Positions 11,281 through 20,934 of a stretch of 64,000 nt of DNA are shown here, piece by piece. The notes beneath the pieces are model-generated. The model was not told the DNA's origin. It saw only the letters and a program-made list of their open reading frames with translations, and made no database searches. Source of the stretch: Pleurodeles waltl (taxonomy: Eukaryota > Chordata > Amphibia > Caudata > Salamandridae). Made by a program: the position numbers and the translations under genes. The stretch is taken from the NCBI RefSeq assembly GCF_031143425.1, contig NC_090444.1, positions 1,534,056,782 through 1,534,120,781 of the forward strand. Direction: 5' to 3'. Within the stretch, counting starts at the first letter, position 1. The number at the start of each line of letters is the position of its first letter.

Positions 11281-12255
11281 TGCTTGACAGAAAGGGCCCT
11301 GTTCAGCGGTGCTTGTCTTGAAGGGCCCTGTTCAGCGGTGCTTGTCACGGCGGGGCCCTGTTCAGCGGTGCTTCTCTTGAAGGGCCCAGTTCGGCGGTGC
11401 TTGTCACGGCGGGGCCCTGTTCAGCGGTGCTTGTCACGGCGGGGCCCTGTTCAGCGGTGCTTGTCACAGCGGGGCCCTGTTCAGCGGTGCTTGTCTTGAA
11501 GGGCCCAGTTCGGCGGGGCTTGTCACGGCGGGGCACTGTTCAGCGGTGCTTGTCACGGCGGGGCCCAGTTCGGCGGTGCTTGTCACGGCGGGCCCTGTTC
11601 AGCTGTGCTTGTCACGGCGGGGCCCTGTTCAGCGGTGCTTGTCACGGCGGGGCCCTGCTCAGCGGTGCTTGTCACGGCGGGGCCCTGTTCAGCGGTGCTT
11701 GTCACGGCGGGCCCTGTTCAGCGGTGCTTGTCACGGCGGGGCCCTGTTCATCGGTGCTTTTCACGGCGGGCCCTCTTCAGCGGTGCTTGTCACGGCGGGC
11801 CCTGTTCAGCGGTGCTTGACATGTGTTCCCAGGGTGCTTGACAGAAAGGGCCCTGTTCAGCGGTGCTTGTCTTGAAGGGCCCTGTTCAGCGGTGCTTGTC
11901 ACGGCGGGGCCCTGTTCAGCGGAGCTTGTCTTGAAGGGCCCAGTTCGGCGGTGCTTGTCACGGCGGGGCCCTGTTCAGCGGTGCTTGTCACGGCGGGGCC
12001 CTGTTCAGCGGTGCTTGTCACAGCGGGGCCCTGTTCAGTGGTGTTTGTCTTGAAGGGCCAGTTCGGCGGGGCTTGTCACGGCGGGGCCCTGTTCATCGGT
12101 GCTTGTCACGGCGGGCCCTCTTCAGCGGTGCTTGTCCCTGTTCAGCGGTGCTTGTCACGGCGGGGCCCTGTTCATCGGTGCTTGTCACGGCGGGCCCTCT
12201 TCAGCGGTGCTTGTCACGGCGGGCCCTGTTCAGCGGTGCTTGACATGTGTTCCCA
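11278..12255. repeat. Second minisatellite block with ~30-bp units and a large internal duplication
   Basis: Units of CGGTGCTTGTCACGGCGGGG plus CCCTGTTCAG alternate with TTGTCTTGAAGGGCCC variants. The block consists of two similar runs, about 11278-11834 and 11835-12255. Both begin at GTGCTTGACAGAAAGGGCCC and end at GTGCTTGACATGTGTTCCC, so a longer segment was itself duplicated. The block ends 30 bp downstream of the stop codon of the antisense gene. Confidence 0.9.
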
Positions 12256-12284
12256 GGGAACCAGATCGGGCCAATATTTTCCGC

Positions 12285-13864
12285 TCAGTCGCCATCCGAC
12301 CTTTCGCTTGCCGGGCCCTCCTGTGCTGGAGTCCTGGGCCCGTGGGTGTCCTCCTTCACACCCGAAATGGGGCTGGTGGGGCCCTCCTGGGCAGCTCGCC
12401 TGCTGCCGGACTTGTCCGCCCTGCTGCCCTTGCCCTCCTTCGCCGATTCTCTGGGGCCCTTGCCTCCCTTTGTGGATATGCCAGGTGACGGTGCCAGGGT
12501 AGTGCCTTTGGGGGCTGGCGTCTCTGGCCTCTCGCGCCGGCCCTTCCCTTTTTTAGTTTTTTTCCCAGGGGGTGGGCTGGCTGTCCCCTTGCTGCTGGCC
12601 GATGTTGCTGCCCTAAAAGCTGGTGGACTCCAATAGCCCTGGACTATGGTCCTTGTTGGTGCAGGGCTTGTGGTGGCTGAGGTGCTGTTTGGACTCTTAC
12701 GAGATGGAGGGGGTGGGTCAGGTGATGCAAAGAGGTTAATTTTGGAGAGGAAAAACTTTTTAGGAGCAGTGGGAAGGGTAGGTGCAGTGGGTATGGGAGT
12801 GGAGGAAGAGGATGTGGTTGTAGGAGAGTCAAGTGTGGTGTCTTTGGGTGCAGGTGCTTGTGACGGAGGCTGTCGTGAGGTGGATGGCTGTTGGGTGGGT
12901 GGCTGCCTTCGTTTGTGTGGTTTGGAAGAGGGGGTGACAGACACACTGGGAGAGGACACAGGGGACGTGTAAATGGCAGTGGGGGTGGCGAATGCACGTG
13001 TGCGGAGTGTTCTGGTGGGTGAGCTGGTGATGGACATACTGGCTGATGGTGGTGTGCATGCAGGTGTGAATGGAGACGTCACAGGGAGGGAGGAGGGAGA
13101 CGAGGAGGAGGGGGACACAGAGGAGGCAGTGGCTGTTGGCATGTCTGCATGTGGATGTTGCATGTGTGAATGCTTGTGTGATCTGTGGTGCTTATGTCTC
13201 GATGAGCTGCCCTTGGGTGTTGATGTGTGTGCAGGCTGGTCTGTAGGTGTGGCTGGGATAGGCAGAGGAACAGGGGAGTGGGACTGGGATGAGGAAATTG
13301 GAGGGGGGAGGCAGGAGACAGGGACAATGGCTGCCGTCAGTGCTGAGGCCAGAGCGTTGAACGATCGCTGATGGGCAGCCTGACCCGAATGAATGACCTC
13401 CAGGTATGCATTGCTCCGGTGCACCTCCCTTTCTACACCCTGGATGGCATTCAAAAGGGTAGACTGCCCAACAATGAGCGTCTGGAGGAGGTCAATGATC
13501 TCCTCACTGAGGGCAGCAGGGGTAACTGGGGCAGGGCCTGAGGTGCCTGGGGCGAAGGAGATGCCCGCCTTCCTGGCCGAGCGGGCACGGGGCGAACGCT
13601 GAGGGGCTGCTTGGAGGGCGGAGCTGGTGCGCTGGGTGGCGGCTGTACCTGTTGTAGTGGTGGGCACGGATGTTGCCGCCACCACAAGGGAGCTCCCTTC
13701 CGAGGACGTGTCTGTGTCGCTGACGTCTCCACGGTTACCCGTTGTGGAGCTCCCCTCGCCCTCCGTCTCACTGGTGAACTCGGAGTCGGTTGCATGGCCC
13801 GCCGGGGCCATGTGAGATGCAGCTCCCTCGTGCTCCGATGCCACTTCTCCTCCGCCTGGTGATG
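12285..13864 (-). CDS. Second Harbinger-borne SANT-like protein, last exon
   Basis: This long exon runs from acceptor CATTAG|CATC (AG at 13866-13865) to a TGA at 12285-12287, about 525 codons. It joins exon 14519-14249 in phase. The N-terminal part is acidic and Ser/Thr-rich. A conserved patch follows (KAGISFAPGTS.., then LSEEIIDLLQTLIVGQSTLL), which could be a short helical or coiled segment. The rest is a low-complexity Ser/Pro/Thr/His tail with basic clusters near the end. The same patch recurs in the diverged copy at 39248-39523, supporting real coding history. Function is unknown; as a partner of the transposase it is an inference from position only. It is antisense to the transposase and inside its intron. 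Confidence 0.75.
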
Positions 13865-13879
13865 CTAATGCACACATGA

Positions 13880-14248
13880 ACAGGAAGACCAAAAAAAAGG
13901 GGGGGGGGGAGAAAAAATGACATGTTGAGTGCATGCATTGGCGACACCGTTGGCGGAGAGGACAGACACAGAGGCCCCCTGCACTACGCCGTGCACTCGG
14001 TGTACACTACTCAATTATTGTGACTTGGCCTACAAGCCTATGGACGACAACTGCACACATAGGTGACCCAGGGCCATGGATAGCTGTACTTAGCACCCTA
14101 CAGAGGTGGGGGGCGGGGGCACAGGGCCATGCCTTACGGAGGGGCCTAGCCTACAGAAATCGCCCTGGCCTAGAGATACCCACAGCCCTCCTCCCCCACC
14201 CAGACACCTCCATTGTGCGCTAACATAGCAGTATGTACTGGTACTCAC
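13880..14248 (-). other. Intron of the second SANT-like gene
   Basis: On - this is the intron between GTGAGT (14248) and CATTAG (13865). It includes a poly-C/poly-A stretch on the antisense strand near 13890-13915. Nothing else is recognised. Confidence 0.5.
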
Positions 14249-14519
14249 CCCCTTGTGTCTGCTGTGATGTCCTCACGCGCCCATCCAAATCGGGGTAGGC
14301 CACCGCCAGGATCCGGGACATCAGGGGAGTCAATTGATGGGAGCCACCCCTCCTACGTTGGGAGGCCATCCCCAGCAGAGCCTCCGCGGTCTTCCTGCTC
14401 CCGCGGCGGATGTCCTCCCACCTTTTGCGGCAGTGGGTGCCCCGTCTGTTGTGGACCCCCAGGGTCCAGACGTCCTTGGCGATGGCACGCCAAATGTCGA
14501 TCTTCAGATGGGCGCTGAC
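14249..14519 (-). CDS. Second Harbinger-borne SANT-like protein, DNA-binding exon
   Basis: The exon lies between acceptor CACATAG (AG at 14521-14520) and donor GTGAGT (14248-14243). Its 271 nt encode a trihelix/SANT-like fragment with the pattern W-x2-IAKDV-x-TLGV and then CRKRWEDIRR, followed by a second conserved patch (TPLMSRILAVAYPDLDGR). The Myb-like protein encoded at 17.9 kb carries a parallel pattern (WQRIV..G..RKRWNDLRG), so the two are probably distant paralogues. The exon starts inside the domain. I could not find the upstream exon with the start codon in 14520-14920, so the gene model is incomplete at its 5' end. The copy at 40803-41072 keeps both splice sites and a 270-nt length. 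Confidence 0.75.
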
Positions 14520-14928
14520 CTATGTGACATGGACAGGGTGGGAAAATAAATATCATCATTTTCTGCATGGTTTGCGGTGCGTACCGCGGCGGTGCGTTCC
14601 GCGACCGCCGGCGCACATCGTCATTGGCTCCTGAGACCCATAGGGTTCAATGTTAACCAATGCTGCTTTGCGCCGCGGTCTTCGACAGCCTACCGCCAAG
14701 ATGTGCCACGCCAGCGCAGTGACCTCACATCCCATTGTCACACTTCACAGGTCAGGCAGCCGCCATTTCAAGGGCCCACATGGCATGATTTCTGCTGCGT
14801 CACACAGGTCTAGGCCTTGCATTGCCACTCATACAAGCCTTTCAATGCATAGCGATTCGTGTACTGTGCAAGCTGTGTGAACTAACCTGTGGGTTGCTTG
14901 ACTCTATGCTCCATGTTGTCCTTCCTAG

Positions 14929-15964
14929 GCACCGTCCGCTGGGACTTGCGAGGAGAAGGACGAATCCTCACGTGTACCGACCGCTGGTGGACCTGTCGAC
15001 AATGGAAGAACGACATCTCATACTTACATACCGGCTTGACAGAGCAACTATACATGAACTATGTGCCCAGCTGGAGCCAGACCTGATGTCCCCCATCCGC
15101 CAACCCACGGGGATTCCCCCTCTGGTGCAGGTTCTGTCAGTACTCCATTTTTTGGCAAGTGGGTCTTTTCAGACAACAGTGGCCCTATCATCTGGGATGT
15201 CTCAGCCTATGTTTTCTAAGGTTTTGTCCAGAGTGTTGTCTGCCCTGATGAAATACATGCAGAGCTACATTATTTTCCCTGAGGTGGGCGAATTGGCTAC
15301 AGTGAAGGGTGATTTCTATGCCCTTGGACATATCCCCAACATCATTGGTGCCATTGATGGGACCCATGTGGCTTTGGTTCCCCCCAAAGAAAGTGAGCAG
15401 GTGTACAGAAACAGAAAAAGTTATCATTCGATGAATGTCCAGGTGGTCTGTTTGGCTGACCAGTACATCTCCCATGTAAATGCCAAGTTCCCTGGGTCAG
15501 TGCATGACGCGTATGTCATGCGAAATAGCAGCATCCCTTATGTGATGGAACAGCTACAGAGACACCGTGTGTGGCTAATTGGTGACTCTGGTTACCCCAA
15601 CCTGTCGTGGCTACTGACCCCAGTGAGGAATCCCCGGACCAGGGCAGAGGAACGGTACAATGAGGCCCATGGGCGAACTAGGAGGATCATAGAAAGGACC
15701 TTCGGGGTCCTGAAGGCCAGGTTTAGGTGCCTGCATATGACAGGGGGATCCCTCATGTACTCACCAAAGAAGGTGTGCCAGATCATCGTGGCCTGCTGTA
15801 TGCTTCACAATCTTGCATTGCGACGCCAGGTGCCTTTTCTGCAGGAGGATGGTCCAGATGGTGGTGTTGTTGCAGCTGTGGAGCCTGTGGAGAGTGAAGA
15901 GGAGGAAGACGACGGGGACGACACGGACAACAGGGATACAGTCATACAACAATACTTTCAGTAG
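14929..15964 (+). CDS. Harbinger transposase (HARBI1-like), catalytic exon
   Basis: With exon 1 this gives a protein of about 372 residues, near the usual length of HARBI1-type transposases. The RNase H-like DDE nuclease is complete. The first Asp is in AIDGTH (about residue 171), the second in GDSGY (about 247) and the Glu in RRIIERTFG (about 283), so the spacing is DD35E as expected for PIF/Harbinger. The conserved FPGSVHDAYV and ACCMLHN patches are also present. A helical region precedes the core, and the tail is acidic (EEEEDDGDDTDN). There is no frameshift or internal stop, so the enzyme may still be functional. It cuts and joins the transposon ends, and Harbinger transposases need the element's Myb-like protein for nuclear entry and end recognition. 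The acceptor CCTAG|GC and the exact phase match to exon 1 define the start. Confidence 0.95.
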
Positions 15965-16462
15965 CACACAGGTAAGAAACAGCCACCCCAATTTACATTT
16001 ACTTGAGGCCTCATGCGTCTCCACTGTCTGTGTTTCCCCCCAGTTCCTGTTAACTGATTTGTGACTTTCCCTTCCCTTTTCAGAGCTGTATGACCCACTA
16101 CCTGACTTCAGCTTTGTTTGCCCATGGACTAAAGCTTATTGAAATTGGTATGTTGTCATCACAAAGTAACTGGACATTATTGCACCGTTATGTGTGATAC
16201 ATTTGTTAAGAATACAAGCAGACTCCTGTTTTTTTATGTGGAATAAGTGATTTATTTTAAGTGCTACATATAGGTAAATGATTGGGAAGCGGGGATGGGT
16301 GGGGGTGGAGTAATGTCCATGGCAGAGTCCAGTTCTCAGTCGCACAGGTGCATATGCCTGTGGAAGGATGGAGCAAGGGCAGTTCAAGGTTGGACAGGGT
16401 GACAATGTGGGACAGTGGGATGACATCAGGGGGTATCTTAGGCTGGCGGGGGTCTTGCAATC
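15965..16462. other. Convergent intergenic region inside the Harbinger element
   Basis: It separates the transposase stop (15964) from the downstream stop of the antisense Myb-like gene (16463). TTTATT at 16251-16256 is an AATAAA polyadenylation signal for the antisense gene. I see no AATAAA for the transposase in this interval. Confidence 0.5.
16251..16256 (-). terminator. Polyadenylation signal AATAAA for the Myb-like gene
   Basis: On - this is AATAAA. It lies about 210 nt downstream of the second in-frame stop and about 340 nt downstream of the first, a normal 3' UTR distance. Confidence 0.5.
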
Positions 16463-16591
16463 CTACTCTGTCTTCTTGTGAGATCTCAGGTTCCGCTTGC
16501 GGGGTGGTTCTTCTTCTGCAGGAGGTGGGGTTCTGGTGGCCTGTCGTTGTGTGGGGGCCTCCTGTCCACTAGCGCCGGCGGAGGTGGTAGG
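16463..16591 (-). pseudogene. In-frame extension of the Myb-like gene beyond an amber stop
   Basis: These 43 codons, including a TAG at 16463-16465, are in the same frame as exon 2. They contain a Pro/Glu-rich stretch and then a basic RKRNLRSHKK cluster. A coding-like, nuclear-localisation-like tail directly after a stop suggests the stop is a mutation, although read-through or use of a further intron cannot be excluded. Confidence 0.6.
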
Positions 16592-17247
16592 CTATTTCTG
16601 GCCTGGGCTAGTGACAGGGGCCCTTTGGGGTGCCACATGGTCCCGCAATGTGGTGACGATCTGGGTAAGGGCCAGGACGATGGAACCGATGTTCCTCAGT
16701 TCCTCCCTGAACCCCATGTACCGTTCCTCCTGCAGTTCCTGGATCTCCTGGAACCGGGCCAGTACCGTGGCCATCGTCTCCTGGGAGCGGTGGTATGCTC
16801 CCATGATGGAGGAGAGGGCCTCTTGGAGAGTGGGTTCCCCGGGCCTGCCCCCCCCCTGTTGCACAGCAGCCCTCCCAGTTCCCCTGTGTTCCTGGGCCTC
16901 TGTCCCCTGGACGGTGTGCCCACTACCACTGCCTCCAGGTCCCTGTTGTTGTTGGGGTGGTGGGTCAACCTGGGTGCCCTGTAGTGGTGGACACACCGCT
17001 GATTGACGTGTCCTGGAGACAGAGGCATGGGCCCGCTGGGTGGGAGCTGTGCTGGTGTTCCCAGAGGGGGTTGGGTCTGGTGTAGCCTGTGTCTGTCTGT
17101 GGGGAACCGACTGTCCAGAGGTCCCCGATGGGCCGGGCTGGTCGTCTGGCTCCAGGGAGACAGAGCTGCTGTCATCGCTGGGGGCCTCTTCTGGGGGTGG
17201 GATGGACATCTCTGGACCATCCGTGGCGGTGTGGTGGCGTTCGGGAC
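16592..17247 (-). CDS. Harbinger Myb-like protein, exon 2
   Basis: The exon starts after a consensus acceptor CCCCTGCAG and continues exon 1 in phase. It encodes an acidic Pro/Ser/Gln-rich linker, including a PPPQQQQGPGG stretch. A helical, probably coiled-coil segment follows (about LARFQEIQELQEERYM, through a region rich in I and L), as in the C-terminal dimerisation part of other Harbinger Myb-like proteins. The frame stops at TAG (16592-16594). Beyond that TAG it stays open for 42 more codons, ending at 16463-16465 with a basic cluster (RKRNLRSHKK) typical of a nuclear localisation signal. The stop may be a recent point mutation. The encoded protein is about 344 residues as it stands. Confidence 0.8.
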
Positions 17248-17575
17248 CTGCAGGGGTTTAAAGGTATGGTTATTGCTTCTGTGTGTGGCATTTCGTGTGA
17301 TGGGTGGGTGTCCGTGTACCCATGTGCTGGCATTTCCTTGTGGGGGCTTTTGTGAGGGTGGCTTGTGGGGGTGATTTGTCTGTGCAGTGGGCATGCTTTG
17401 GTGATGGGTGTCCATGCTTTGGGGTCGCATGCAGGGCTTGGTGTTGGGATGGGTGGGTTGTGATGGTGAGCCTTTTGCTAGGGGTTGGTGTGATGGGGGA
17501 GGGGGTGAGGGTGGGGGGAAGATTTGGCATGCAGGTGGGGTGGGGGTGGGAAGCAGTAGTGAAGATTTGCCTTAC

Positions 17576-17954
17576 CAGAGTCCATTCCTCCGCCTACTCC
17601 TGCGAGGCCCTCAGGATGCAGGATGTGCAAGACTTCCTCCTCCCACTCGGTAAATTCTGGGGGAGTAGGTGGGGGTCCGCCGCCAGTCTTCTGCACCGCA
17701 ATGTTGTGCCTTGATACCATGGAACGCACCTTCCCCCGTAGGTCGTTCCATCTCTTCCTGATGTCCTCCCGATTGCGTGGATGCTGTCCCACCGCGTTAA
17801 CCCTGTCCACTATCCTTTGCCATAGCTCCATCTTCCTGGCAATTGTGGTGTGCTGCACCTGTGCCCCGAAGAGCTGGGGCTCTACACGGACTATTTCCTC
17901 CACCATGACCCTGAGTTCGGCGTCACTGAACCTGGGGACTCTTTGGGGTGCCAT
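17576..17954 (-). CDS. Harbinger Myb/SANT-like DNA-binding protein, exon 1
   Basis: The ATG at 17954 begins 126 codons that end at a consensus donor (GTAAGG at 17575-17570). Residues about 9-80 form a Myb/SANT-like (MSANTD or Myb_DNA-bind_5 type) tri-helix domain: FSDAELRVMVEEI, then LWQRIVDRVNA, then RKRWNDLRGKV. This is the family that accompanies Harbinger transposases, where it binds the transposon ends and brings the transposase into the nucleus (known from zebrafish Harbinger3_DR). A short patch EEEVLHILHPEGLAG follows and is kept in the diverged copy at 42860-42530. Transcription is opposite to the transposase, the classic Harbinger arrangement. Confidence 0.88.
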
Positions 17955-18553
17955 GGGGTGGTGTGGTTGAGGTGTGGGGTGGCGTTTGTGGTGATGAGTG
18001 TGGTGCGCGTAGTGGTGTGTGGTGTTTGGTGCGTGGATTCTGTGTGGGTGATGGTGTTGTGTGCCTCTGTGTTGTGGGATTCTCTGTTCTGTGCTCTGTC
18101 TCTAGCCTTCGTCAATGATTTCGGGTCGTAGGGGCTTGTGGGTGATGTGGGTGTGTGTTTTATATTGTGTTGGGTGTGTGGGAGTGGTGTTAGTATGTGT
18201 ATCAGGTGTGTGGATTTCGAACTGACCAATGTTGCTGAGTTTTCTATGTGTGTGTGTATTTTGACCGCGGCGGTGTGTACCGCCAATGGAATACCGCGTT
18301 TGAAAGACCGCCACGTGGATTTGTGGGTCGGAATGGTATGGGCGTATTTCTGTTGGTGTGACGGTGGAGGTTTGGTCATCGCCATTTTTTCGCTGACCTT
18401 TGGTGGGGCGGATTGTTGTGGATGTCGGGTTTTTGGCGGTTTGCCAGTTGCGGGTCAGAATGACCGTGGCGGTTTACCGCGGCCGCGGCGGTGATATGGC
18501 GGCCTTCTGGCCGGCGGTAAGCGACTTTTACCGCCGAGGTCAGAATGACAGCC
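17955..18553. other. Right subterminal region of the Harbinger element
   Basis: GT-rich DNA (about 17960-18260) is followed by CGG/CCGCC-rich sequence with short inverted repeats such as GACCGCGGCGGT near 18264 and the terminal TIR. It probably contains the promoter of the antisense Myb-like gene; no TATA box stands out. Confidence 0.5.
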
Positions 18554-18559
18554 TATATC

Positions 18560-19690
18560 TTCTTTCAGAGCTCTCAGGATGCAAAGTCTGCTCTCTGACT
18601 TCTTCTGTCTTTATTTTGTTTTTTTAAATTCCAGCGTTGTGTAGAACCCTCTTGTGCTTGTTTAGTACCTTCCGTAACTCCCAAACTGTCCTGACCTATA
18701 CTAGTATAGGTTTTTGAAATAATTTTTGGTAGCTGATTATCCTTTTCCAACTGTGCAATCTCCTGGAGCTGCTGATGTATAGCCAATGCTCACTTTTCCC
18801 CTTTATGTTACTGAGTATTATTGAGGAGACTGTGTCAAAGTTGCATATCAGTTTCATCCCCAAATTCAGGGCTGGAGCAGCCCTGTGTTCATTTTGAATT
18901 TGTTTTAACACTTCTGGTAAGTTGGTAAGTGTCAGGGGTACCATGTGTGGTAGTGTAAATTGCAGTGAAGACTGTACCCATATTGTGAAGTCGTCCACTG
19001 AGGGAACCATTCCTAATGGCAAGCACATTGTGAGACTTCTATGTTTATCTGGGGGTCCTGTATGGGCAAACACTGCTTCCAGCTGGTTAGTTTTTTTGTG
19101 CTATCCAGAACAGAATTTTCTCATGTTCTGTGGGTGCCTCGTCCATGATAGAATGTACTGTTTGTGAGTAAACTCCAGTAATGGCCAATTAGGGTCCACC
19201 TGGTGCAGCCCGTACTGGGGCAGTATTCAAGGTTCACATAGTGAATTGCACCAACTGTTAAGTGCTACTAGCTCATCATAAAGTGCGCGCACATCAGCTA
19301 CTTGCATTGCCTGTATGACAGGATGTGGCGTATACGTGGCAAACATGGGCCACGTTGATCCGTCATTACCTAAGGAACCTAATCTCACAGGCCGTATTAC
19401 ATGTGGTAGGGCGCTATTGAACCAGTGTTGATGTTTTTGTTAAGAAAGTGGCATTTCTAGATACTGATTACCCTGGTACCTCTGCGGCATGTACTCTATG
19501 TTATATGTATGAAATGTATATGTTGTTGTGTCTTCTTCAGGAAAAATGACCCAGGAATAGAATGATTCTATTTTGTAAGCCTCGTGAGCTTTCACTGTAA
19601 ATGTGACATTCCCTCCCTAATCTGTTAAGCCATGGGCTACTAGATGTTTCTGAAATGTCTATGGTGTTAACCATGTTGAATAATGAGTAC
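18560..19690 (-). pseudogene. Decayed unrecognised reading frame
   Basis: Read on -, a largely open frame covers about 19570-18696 with three internal stops. It appears to shift frame near both ends, continuing to about 18574 in another frame with a basic, Lys/Arg-rich tail. The amino-acid composition looks like real protein (many W, Y and P, regular hydrophobic spacing) rather than a repeat shadow. I do not recognise a domain. A retroelement structural protein (Gag- or Env-like) is possible because of the setting and the basic tail, but that is a guess. It begins directly at the right edge of the Harbinger element, which may have inserted nearby. Confidence 0.4.
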
Positions 19691-20934
19691 AGAGAAAGAA
19701 CACTAAATAGAGAAAATTATTTTTAAAGTTAAAGCTTGAACAACACAACCTACAGCTCATATAGATGCTCCCTATTCAGCTGAGGAGGATTACTCCCAAG
19801 ACCACAGACATCTCCGTATAATGGTACTTAGAGTGCCTGCTGTGTGTGAGACAGAGATAATCAGGATATCCGTAAATTAGTGCCATGTCATTGGTGGTTC
19901 CATGTTGTAGTTGGACTCTCGCTCCTTAGCAAGACTGCTGATTTAGGGGTGACAGCACTTCTGTTTGTAAGCGACTGAGTCACTCCTACAACAAGACGCA
20001 AATGTCAGCCCAAACCTCCCAGCTCACAAGAAGTACCTCACCAAAACTCAGATAGTAAAGATGATTTGTGGCATCCTTACGCATGGATTCGTAATGGAAT
20101 GGAATTTACCCTTTTCTCTTGTCTGGATTATATGTCTCATACACACATAGGCAACGAAGCAGATGCAGGAAAGGTTTCAATATATTTATAGCGAAAACTG
20201 CAATCTACGGTAAAATGCATGAATTGCAATGATCAGGATAATGAGCGATAATAAAAGCAGAATCGTGAAGATAAGAGTTGCGAATATGAAAACCCCTACC
20301 ATATTGCAATAAACATAAGATATGTGATTCCTAGCATAAAAATGCCTAATCTCTACCCTAATGAGAGCTAGATGTGATAAACCCTAATCTGCCAGTACCA
20401 TGTCCATGAGAAGCCCCCCCATCCCTTGTTACCTTGGAATGAGGTCTCTAGAGCAGACTCTGTGAAAACACAAAGGCTGAGTTCTGCAGCAAGGTGGCAT
20501 GCAGCGTAGATGGCATCTGGAAGGAATCCCACTAATGATGTCCATGTGATGTGCATTTATACTGATGATGTAGGATCCCTGAAGCCGGTATGTTCCTAAC
20601 CAACTGATAATGTGGCAGACTTGTGTCAACAATTACATATACAAATCCGTAACAAGTGCTCATGATGTTCCTGAGATAGGTACATGATGACAATACCTAC
20701 GTACATCACTTATAATGATGCCTTTTCAGAATGGCACTGATAAGCAAAACATTTCTTATAAAATATAGGCAGCTGCAAAGTTCTAAAAGAAATTTAAAAA
20801 AAATGAAATAAAACAGAGCATGTTAAGTATGTGAATGGTTAACATGGGGCAACAGGCCTACAAGCAGAAGACTAAGCTGAGTCCTGTGCCCAGTCAGAAA
20901 CTAAAATGGATTCACCACACCTGCCATCACCAGA
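19691..20934. other. Unassigned sequence between the decayed frame and the Gypsy element
   Basis: AT-rich, no gene seen. It may include a terminal repeat of the decayed element to the left, but I cannot define borders. Confidence 0.4.

Larger units (their letters stand above)
9336..14928 (+). other. Inferred 5.6-kb transposase intron containing an antisense gene
   Basis: It is bounded by GTGAGT at 9336 and a pyrimidine-rich acceptor CTTCCTAG ending at 14928. It contains the minisatellite and all known exons of the second SANT-like gene on -. The stretch 9340-9810 between exon 1 and the repeats shows only a CA/CCCAC-rich tract and AT-rich DNA. Confidence 0.6.
8925..18553 (+). mobile_element. 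PIF/Harbinger DNA transposon, about 9.6 kb, three genes
   Basis: The left terminus TGGGGTAATTCCAACCC and the right terminus read inward, GGCTGTCATTCTGACCT, are imperfect inverted repeats of the same type as in the nearby MITEs (GGGGGTCATTCTGACC). Flanks are TAA (8922-8924) and TAT (18554-18556), a near match to the TWA duplication of the superfamily. The interior holds a spliced transposase on +, a Myb/SANT-like gene on - near the right end, and a second SANT-like gene on - whose exons lie inside the long transposase intron. It also holds a 2.4-kb minisatellite. A transposase plus a Myb-like protein is the known minimum for Harbinger transposition; the third gene and its size are unusual. The transposase frame is intact and the Myb-like gene has one suspicious stop. 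Confidence 0.85.

Noticed and set aside
10515..11348. 277-codon frame on - inside the minisatellite
   Set aside because: Three 29-bp units give an 87-bp period with no stop. The protein is a 29-residue repeat and would exist by chance.
10085..12255. CRISPR-like array appearance (regular short repeats)
   Set aside because: Units are head-to-tail without unique spacers, and the setting is a vertebrate transposon.
11251..12502. Several 75-180-codon frames on + in the second minisatellite block
   Set aside because: All are shadows of the ~30-bp unit in different frames.
12646..13862. Frames on + opposite the second SANT-like gene
   Set aside because: Antisense shadows of a GC-rich, low-complexity coding exon.
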